Below are positions 31,239-35,821 of a DNA stretch of 35,821 nucleotides, one piece after another. Position numbers and translations under genes: made by a program. The stretch covers positions 1 to 35,821 of the forward strand of contig JBBQKF010000023.1 of NCBI GenBank assembly GCA_038326615.1. The letters run 5' to 3'. The stretch comes from JBBQKF01 sp038326615. GTDB lineage: Bacteria; Bacillota; Clostridia; Saccharofermentanales; UBA5734. Each line of letters starts with the position of its first letter. The stretch's first letter is position 1. The notes beneath the pieces are model-generated. The model searched no databases, had not been told where the DNA came from, and saw only the letters and a list, made by a program, of their open reading frames with translations.

Positions 31239-32935
31239 CTAACCTGCTTTAACTTGATACTCCACCGATACGCCCTGTCTGCTGTTGAGGATCAAATTTG
31301 TTTCATCAAACGGTTCTGGCAGATCGATCACTCCTACAAAGCAGTATTGGATAACTACCTTTTGCTTCCGGTTTTTGCCGGCACCCTGAATGTGGTGAAC
31401 ATCAATTCGTTCAACCAATTCACGCAAGATAGTCGGTGTCAGAGTTTTCATCTCCATAAACCTACGTATTGCTAATAAAAACCTGTCCTTAGATACCTCA
31501 GACTGATGGGTTTCATCAAGCTGCATTTGGAGACTGTCAATTGCCAGTTTGAGCTCTGCTTGTTCGGTATCGTACTTGTGGGAAAGCTGCATAAAAAACG
31601 CTCATCGGAAATTTTACCGTTTACATTATCCTCGTAAACCCTCTCAAAAAGCCTTGAAACTTCAACGTTTCTACTTTTTGTAGAATTGAGTTTGCTTTCG
31701 AGGTTTTTTTGCTCTGCAAACATATCCTTTTGGGCCTTTTTAGCAAGCAGCTGGGTAAATGCATCCTCGTCACTTTGTAGGTATTTTACCATTCTGGACA
31801 ACTCCAACAGTACTACCTGTTCAATGGAATCGGCTCGAATATAATGTGTTTCGTTGCAGGTGCCTCTGTTGCCGCGATAATTGGAGCAGTTGAAATACTT
31901 GATATCGGTGTTTGGATGATTTACATTGTACCAAAGCTTACTGCCGCAATCAGCGCAATATAGGATGTCGCAAAACATATTCTTGTCACCGACCTTTGGC
32001 GCGCGACGTTTAGTTCCCTCGCGGATTTCCTGTACATGTTCCCAAGTTTTTCTGTCAATAATCGCCTCGTGAACATCCTTAAAAATAATCCTGTTTTCTT
32101 GAGTGTTTTCAAAGCGGGTTTTATTTTTGAAAGATTTTGAGTAGGTTTTGAAATTCACCAAGTCACCGGTGTATTCGGGTAGGGTAAGAATTTTTGTAAT
32201 TGTGCTTTTACACCATTTGTATGGGTTGTCCTGCTTTTTTTTGCCGCCTCTGCCAATATCTTTTGATGCCCAATATGCCATTGGGGTTAGAACCTTATCC
32301 TCCTGTAAAAGCCTTGCGGTTGTTTCAATTCCGTTGCCTTCAATGCACAGACGGTAAATAAGGCGAACAACATAGGAGGTTTCGGGGTCAACAATCCATT
32401 TCTTCCGGTTGTCGGGAGATTTTATATATCCGTATGGCGGTTGTGATAGCGGCTCTCCGGCATTACCTCTTAGTCTGTGAGAACTTCGCACCTTTCTGCT
32501 AATATCTTTTGCATACATTTCATTCATAACATTTCGAAAGGGAGCAAGCTCATTTTCTCCGTCAACACTATCCACACAATCGTTTATGGCAATGAAACGA
32601 ATATCCCTATCAGGGAAAAAACTGTCGGTATAATATCCTACCTGTAAATAATCCCTGCCAAGACGGGACATATCTTTTACAATAATTGTAGAGATATACC
32701 CAAGCTCAATATCCTCCAGCATCCGCTGAAAGCCGGGACGCTTGAAATTGGTACCTGTGTATCCGTCGTCTACATAGGCTTTTGTTGTGCCAAGACCATT
32801 TTCCATTGCGTGCTTCGCCAGCAGCTTTTTTTGGTTTGTGATACTATTGCTGTCACCTTCTGTATTATCGTCACGGGATAAACGGCAGTACAGAGCGACG
32901 ATGCCTTTTGTTTCTTTTTTCTTTGTCGACTGCAT
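31239..32935 (-). pseudogene. Large serine recombinase split in two frames (possible -1 frameshift product)
   Basis: Site-specific recombinase of the TndX/TnpX type that excises and inserts the element. The resolvase domain has YCRLSRDD with catalytic S20, and VKDMSRLGRD. The recombinase domain includes PPYGYIKSPDNRKKW and the zinc ribbon CADCGSKLWYN with a later CSN and C in RGTCNETHYIRAD. A coiled-coil segment follows. The frame leaves the family pattern after DERF (residue 447) and stops at 31472, while the missing 117 residues (MQLSHKYDTEQAEL onward) are in the -1 frame from 31592 to 31239. The junction is U_UUU_UUA in the correct phase for -1 slippage, giving 565 residues. Either it is a recent frameshift mutation or recoding is used. 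ATG follows AAGGAGGACTAA. Confidence 0.85.
31592..31599 (-). promoter_or_regulatory. Heptanucleotide slippery site U_UUU_UUA in the recombinase gene
   Basis: The minus strand reads CGT TTT TTA TGC in the zero frame. The heptamer T-TTT-TTA is a classical -1 slippery sequence, and a -1 shift continues with ATG CAG CTT TCC, exactly the frame encoding the rest of the protein. No strong downstream stem was found by eye. Confidence 0.5.
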
Positions 32936-33190
32936 TTAGTCCTCCTTTCCAGCAGTCAGACAAGCATATTCCTTATTAATTATAGTAGTGTCTGACGCTT
33001 TCATCAAATGTGCGGACTCGTTCTCTACAATCCTGAAAATCTTATCAGAAATATTATTTGATTCTTCGTGAGAGCCATCAAATACAGAGCAAACCTCATA
33101 GGTCACACCATTTACAAGGTGCTCGCTTTTATGATTTGCTAAAAGGTAAAGATAATTGCCAACATACAGTCCGTTCTTTTCGTGTCTCAT
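32936..33190 (-). CDS. Small TnpW-like transposon protein
   Basis: 84-residue protein of uncertain function. The stretch HLVNGVTYEVCSVFDGSHEESNNISDKIFRIVENES resembles the small TnpW proteins of Tn4451-type elements, which share a short strand (TYxV..xF) followed by a helix with DKIxRLIxxE. The resemblance is by pattern only. Its TAA stop touches the ATG of the recombinase gene, and the recombinase ribosome site AAGGAGG lies within its last codons, so the two genes are translated together. No signal peptide, membrane segment or metal motif is seen. Confidence 0.65.
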   Translation of the reverse strand: MRHEKNGLYVGNYLYLLANHKSEHLVNGVTYEVCSVFDGSHEESNNISDKIFRIVENESAHLMKASDTTIINKEYACLTAGKED

Positions 33191-33201
33191 ACACTACCTC
33201 C

Positions 33202-34134
33202 TCACCTTGCATCTCTGTTTCTGTCTTTCGTGCGTTTCCAATCCTGTAGAACCTTTAAAATGGCATCTTCCATCTGCTTTGCGGTATAATCCTTGGGGAA
33301 GAAACTGCGCAAGTTTTCGGTTTTAAAGCTGACTTTTTCCTTTTGGTTTGGCTTATCTTCCAAAAGAATCTTGAAAATTTCGTCCCCAGTCAGTCGTTCC
33401 TGCTTGCTTAAAAGCTTCATACGCTGTGCCTGTGAAAGTGACGGAGTGGCTTCCTCACTTTCAAAAGCAGATAACACTGCAAGTTGTTCAGTATTTGTCA
33501 GATACGAAAGCTCTACCGCTGGACTGAAAGCAATGCGTTTCTGGTCAACCAGTTCAAGCATTGATGGAACAAGATAAGTTAAACGGATATACCGTTGGAT
33601 TTGCCTTGCACTGTCATCAGAAGCCTCAGCCATTTCGGTATCACTTCTTAACTTCGTGCCAAGTTGGCACGAAGTTAAATCTGTACGCTGACCCTGCCTA
33701 CCCATTGCTTCCAATTTCATTTTATAAGCAAAAGCCCTCTCCGACGGCAAAATGCTTTCCCTCTGCATATTGCTGTCCACCATTGTTATGGTAGCAGCAT
33801 CCTTATCAAGCTCTTTAACCGTAACCGCCATTTTTTCAAGTCCCGCAAGCTCGCATGCCATTTTTCTGCGGTGTCCGGATATAAGCTCAAATCTGCCATC
33901 ATCTTTTTCTCGGACGATTGCCGGCATAATTAGTCCGTTATCCTTTACGCTCTGCACCAATTCCTGCATCGCTTCATCATTAACCACCTTGAACGGATGC
34001 GCTGGAAAGCTGTCTATTTCTGAAAGTGGAACCTCCATAATATCGGGTTTGGTTTTTAAAGCGTCTAAGGTATTTGGCTTGAATAAATCATCAAGACTTC
34101 CTAAATCAATTTTTGATAAACTTTTATTTGACAT
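33202..34134 (-). CDS. parB: ParB/Spo0J-family protein of the mobile element
   Basis: 310-residue ParB-like DNA-binding protein. The N-terminal ParB/sulfiredoxin-like domain has PLSEIDSFPAHPFKV, GLIMPAIVRE and the nucleotide-binding ISGHRRKMACELAG (about 86-99), followed by MQRESILPSERAFAYK. A helix-turn-helix segment (SARQIQRYIRLTYLVPSMLELVD) follows. No ParA lies next to it in the window. Such orphan ParB genes are frequent in clostridial integrative elements and may help maintain or regulate the excised form. The segment TDLTSCQLGTKLRSD between box II and the helix-turn-helix is encoded by a 31-bp palindrome. ATG at 34134 lies 7 bases after the relaxase stop. Confidence 0.9.
   Translation of the reverse strand: MSNKSLSKIDLGSLDDLFKPNTLDALKTKPDIMEVPLSEIDSFPAHPFKVVNDEAMQELVQSVKDNGLIMPAIVREKDDGRFELISGHRRKMACELAGLEKMAVTVKELDKDAATITMVDSNMQRESILPSERAFAYKMKLEAMGRQGQRTDLTSCQLGTKLRSDTEMAEASDDSARQIQRYIRLTYLVPSMLELVDQKRIAFSPAVELSYLTNTEQLAVLSAFESEEATPSLSQAQRMKLLSKQERLTGDEIFKILLEDKPNQKEKVSFKTENLRSFFPKDYTAKQMEDAILKVLQDWKRTKDRNRDAR
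33648..33678. repeat. 31-bp perfect palindrome inside parB
   Basis: TTAACTTCGTGCCAA (33648-33662) and TTGGCACGAAGTTAA (33664-33678) are exact reverse complements around a single central base. The sequence is in frame and fully coding on the minus strand (LTSCQLGTKLR). Confidence 0.97.
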
Positions 34135-34140
34135 ATATTT

Positions 34141-35520
34141 TTACCTCTCATAATCTTTATTTTTTTGTTTTAAATTTTCCTGCCTTTTAAAATATGCACG
34201 CTGAATATCAAGCTTTTCCTGCATGGCTTTTGAGCGTTCTTCAATTACATCACAAAGTTTGATTTCATTTCGGACAACTGCAATAGCCTCAGATATTTTC
34301 CCGCGTTCGACTTTTCGCACATATAGGATATTAGGATCACTTTCTTTCGCAATTTGCTTGTTTTTCTCATATCGAGCGTTTTCTAAAACCTCCAGCTTTT
34401 CTTGCCTGTCCTGCTTATGAGCGTGAAGCTCATCTAAATCCTTAATGTCATACTTTACAAGAAAACGAGCCTGCTTTGAGTACATCTCAAGTTTTCTTAT
34501 TTCTGCACGCAAAGCAGGTGAAATATAATGCTTTCGGTTTTCATCTCCACGATATCGAGGATTAAAAGGTATAAGCAAAACCATGAGTATCGACAGGAAC
34601 AGATTGTAAACCGCCATAAGTGGATAATACTCCGGTTCATACCGCAGCTTTGGAATACTGCCTGTAATATGGTAATATCTTGGCTGAGGTGGCTTAACCC
34701 ATATTTTTGATATTGGCTCACGGTTGTTTGCAACACGCACGGAAATTCGTTCTACCGCGTAATCGTCGCCTAAACGATAACTGCGAATTGTTGTATTTCC
34801 TCCCTCAAATGTCAGCGACAAATACTTGCCAGTGCTTAGAGAGTAGCCCATATATTCCATTGCCTGTTTAAACTCAACCATATTTTTAGACTGTCTGACT
34901 GCGAAATCGATGTCCTGTCTGACAATGGTGTAAAGGGTTAGCTCTCCTCGTTTCTCGGCTTCGTGGATCATTCTCGGTGTGCTGAAATCTTTGGGTTTTT
35001 CTACCACCGATAGCTCGTGCTCAAGACATATTCTGTCGGATGTTTTTTGCATGCGTGCGTATTCTGCATTGGTGCGATCGTATTTTTTACCATCTTTAAA
35101 TGAACCTGAATTGACGGCAAAGTGGTTATGAAGATGCCCTTTGTCGAGGTGGGTGGTGACGACAACCTGATACTTGTCGCCCCACATTTCCTTTGCCAGT
35201 GCAAGCCCTATTTCGTGTGCGGTATCGGGGTCTGTTTCGCCCGGATAAAAGCTCTGATAACCGTGAAAGGCGATGCGACCACCCAGCTTGTTCCATTGCT
35301 TTTTGGTGAAGATAAATTCTTGCACAGCAAGTTCGGGGATACAATGAATACCACTCACATATCGCTTATGCTCTTGCTCTGTTTTGAATGGGTTTTCAGT
35401 ATAGCGAATGATGTGAGCAAGTTGAGCCAGATCTTTATCTTCGGTTTTATCAGGGTTTTCAACATAATCAATGAGCTGGTCAATACGCCCCTTAATGTGC
35501 CACAGAGATGTGGTAGCCAT
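34141..35520 (-). CDS. Relaxase / mobilization nuclease (MobA/VirD2-like, MOBP type)
   Basis: Nicks the transfer origin and pilots DNA during conjugative mobilization. The three-histidine metal motif is THLDKGHLHNHFAVN, with H124, H131 and H133, in the position expected for pfam Relaxase. HIIRYTENPFKT (36-47) precedes it; a catalytic tyrosine is probably Y40. QEFIFTKKQWNKLGGRIAFHGYQSF and the SDRICLEHELSVVE helix are family-typical. The C-terminal half is basic and helical (about 335-459), with one hydrophobic stretch near 302-322 that may be a buried helix rather than a membrane anchor. It is 459 residues long and its ATG overlaps the mobC stop by one base (TAATG), so the two are coupled. 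Confidence 0.88.
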   Translation of the reverse strand: MATTSLWHIKGRIDQLIDYVENPDKTEDKDLAQLAHIIRYTENPFKTEQEHKRYVSGIHCIPELAVQEFIFTKKQWNKLGGRIAFHGYQSFYPGETDPDTAHEIGLALAKEMWGDKYQVVVTTHLDKGHLHNHFAVNSGSFKDGKKYDRTNAEYARMQKTSDRICLEHELSVVEKPKDFSTPRMIHEAEKRGELTLYTIVRQDIDFAVRQSKNMVEFKQAMEYMGYSLSTGKYLSLTFEGGNTTIRSYRLGDDYAVERISVRVANNREPISKIWVKPPQPRYYHITGSIPKLRYEPEYYPLMAVYNLFLSILMVLLIPFNPRYRGDENRKHYISPALRAEIRKLEMYSKQARFLVKYDIKDLDELHAHKQDRQEKLEVLENARYEKNKQIAKESDPNILYVRKVERGKISEAIAVVRNEIKLCDVIEERSKAMQEKLDIQRAYFKRQENLKQKNKDYER

Positions 35521-35786
35521 TATCCCACCGCCTTGGAACGGAGCTTTAGAAACAGTTCTTCGTATCGCTTTCGGTACTCCTCGTTATCCTTAACACAGTC
35601 GTAAAAGGCGCGCATTTCATCAAGCAACTCCAAATAATCCTCACCCTGCAATGCCTTGGGTTTGTGCTTGAGAGCAAGTGAAAGACAATATTGCGAAAGA
35701 TTATATCCGCATTTTTCAGCATAATGTTTAATCTTTTCAAGCTCGTCTTCACTCACTCTAATTCGGATAATTTTATCCTTTGACAT
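35520..35786 (-). CDS. Mobilization accessory protein (MobC-like, ribbon-helix-helix)
   Basis: 88-residue protein of the MobC/NikA type that binds the transfer origin and assists the relaxase. KIIRIRVSEDELEKIKHYAEKCGYNLSQYCLSLAL (4-39) is a ribbon-helix-helix DNA-binding domain: one strand followed by two helices. A helical C-terminal part follows. The chosen ATG has GAGAGGAGAAAATTT upstream; an in-frame GTG nine codons earlier overlaps this site and is not preferred. It is the first gene of the minus-strand operon mobC-relaxase-parB within the window. The transfer origin would be expected just upstream, at or beyond the window end. Confidence 0.85.
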   Translation of the reverse strand: MSKDKIIRIRVSEDELEKIKHYAEKCGYNLSQYCLSLALKHKPKALQGEDYLELLDEMRAFYDCVKDNEEYRKRYEELFLKLRSKAVG

Positions 35787-35821
35787 AAATTTTCTCCTCT
35801 CTTTGGGGGTCACAGGGGGCG
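35787..35821. other. Window edge upstream of mobC, possible start of oriT region
   Basis: The minus strand reads CGCCCCCTGTGACCCCCAAA before the mobC ribosome site. C-rich sequence upstream of mobC is where the nick region lies in related elements, but too little is visible to locate oriT. Confidence 0.3.

Larger units (their letters stand above)
31170..35821. mobile_element. Mobilizable/conjugative element behind tRNA-Leu (right end beyond window)
   Basis: All genes from here to the window end are on the minus strand and of mobile-element type: mobC, relaxase, parB, a TnpW-like small gene and a large serine recombinase. Base composition is visibly richer in G+C than in the preceding genes. 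The left boundary must lie between the tRNA terminator (31160s) and the recombinase end (31239), a stretch with two inverted repeats. Neither attachment core can be fixed without the other junction. The gene set resembles the Tn4451/Tn5397-like and Tn916-superfamily serine-recombinase elements of clostridia. Conjugation machinery, if present, lies outside. Confidence 0.85.

Noticed and set aside
31239..31592. Independent 117-codon gene at the end of the element
   Set aside because: Its sequence is the missing C-terminus of the serine recombinase in the -1 frame, not a separate gene.
33752..34153. 133-codon plus-strand frame over parB
   Set aside because: Antisense to parB; Ser/Leu/Ile-rich translation typical of a shadow frame.
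35122..35604. 160-codon plus-strand frame over the relaxase and mobC genes
   Set aside because: Lies antisense to two coupled, well supported genes and has no ribosome site.

Overview
The window is a chromosomal stretch from a low-G+C Gram-positive anaerobe, most probably a member of Clostridia. This is inferred from the A+T-rich spacers, strong Shine-Dalgarno sites, consensus sigma-A-type promoters, the secG-rnr and hisS-aspS gene orders, a YhaO/YhaN-type nuclease pair and an aldehyde:ferredoxin oxidoreductase. Species cannot be named from sequence alone.

Layout. 1-452: left-truncated IS1595-type insertion sequence (minus). 535-3821: amino-acid enzymes: threonine aldolase, argininosuccinate synthase (minus) and a class IV aminotransferase transcribed divergently from argG. 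4011-6304: HtpG with an unusually long charged linker, preceded by an octamer microsatellite. 6568-7320: exonuclease III. 7657-10775: three-gene ABC exporter operon (anchored protein, ATPase, permease). 10883-14738: SbcD-like and SbcC-like (YhaO/YhaN) pair. 15012-17681: secG, then rnr behind a long leader. 17796-18029: HPr-like protein without the phosphorylatable histidine (minus). 18385-21642: mtaB, mscL and a class I aminotransferase, with a 44-bp triplication after mscL. 21863-27832: tight housekeeping run hisS-aspS-signal peptidase I-lepA. 27905-30627 (minus): polyferredoxin, aldehyde:ferredoxin oxidoreductase and a MoaD/ThiS-like protein, a tungsten/molybdenum aldehyde-oxidation module. 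31041-31123: tRNA-Leu(UAG) with a consensus promoter and terminator. About 31170 to the window end: a mobilizable or conjugative element inserted just behind the tRNA gene, read on the minus strand as mobC, relaxase, parB, a TnpW-like small gene and a large serine recombinase.

How genes work together. The ferredoxin gene overlaps the oxidoreductase start, so the two are probably translationally coupled redox partners, and the MoaD-like protein fits pterin-cofactor sulfur transfer. The mobile element encodes its own excision/insertion enzyme, nicking enzyme with accessory protein, and a ParB-like protein. Its recombinase is split into two frames at a U_UUU_UUA heptamer that would restore full length by -1 frameshifting. 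That, the 31-bp palindrome inside parB, the HtpG linker and the degenerate HPr-like and MoaD-like proteins are the points most worth a second look. No obviously new defence or biosynthetic system was found.
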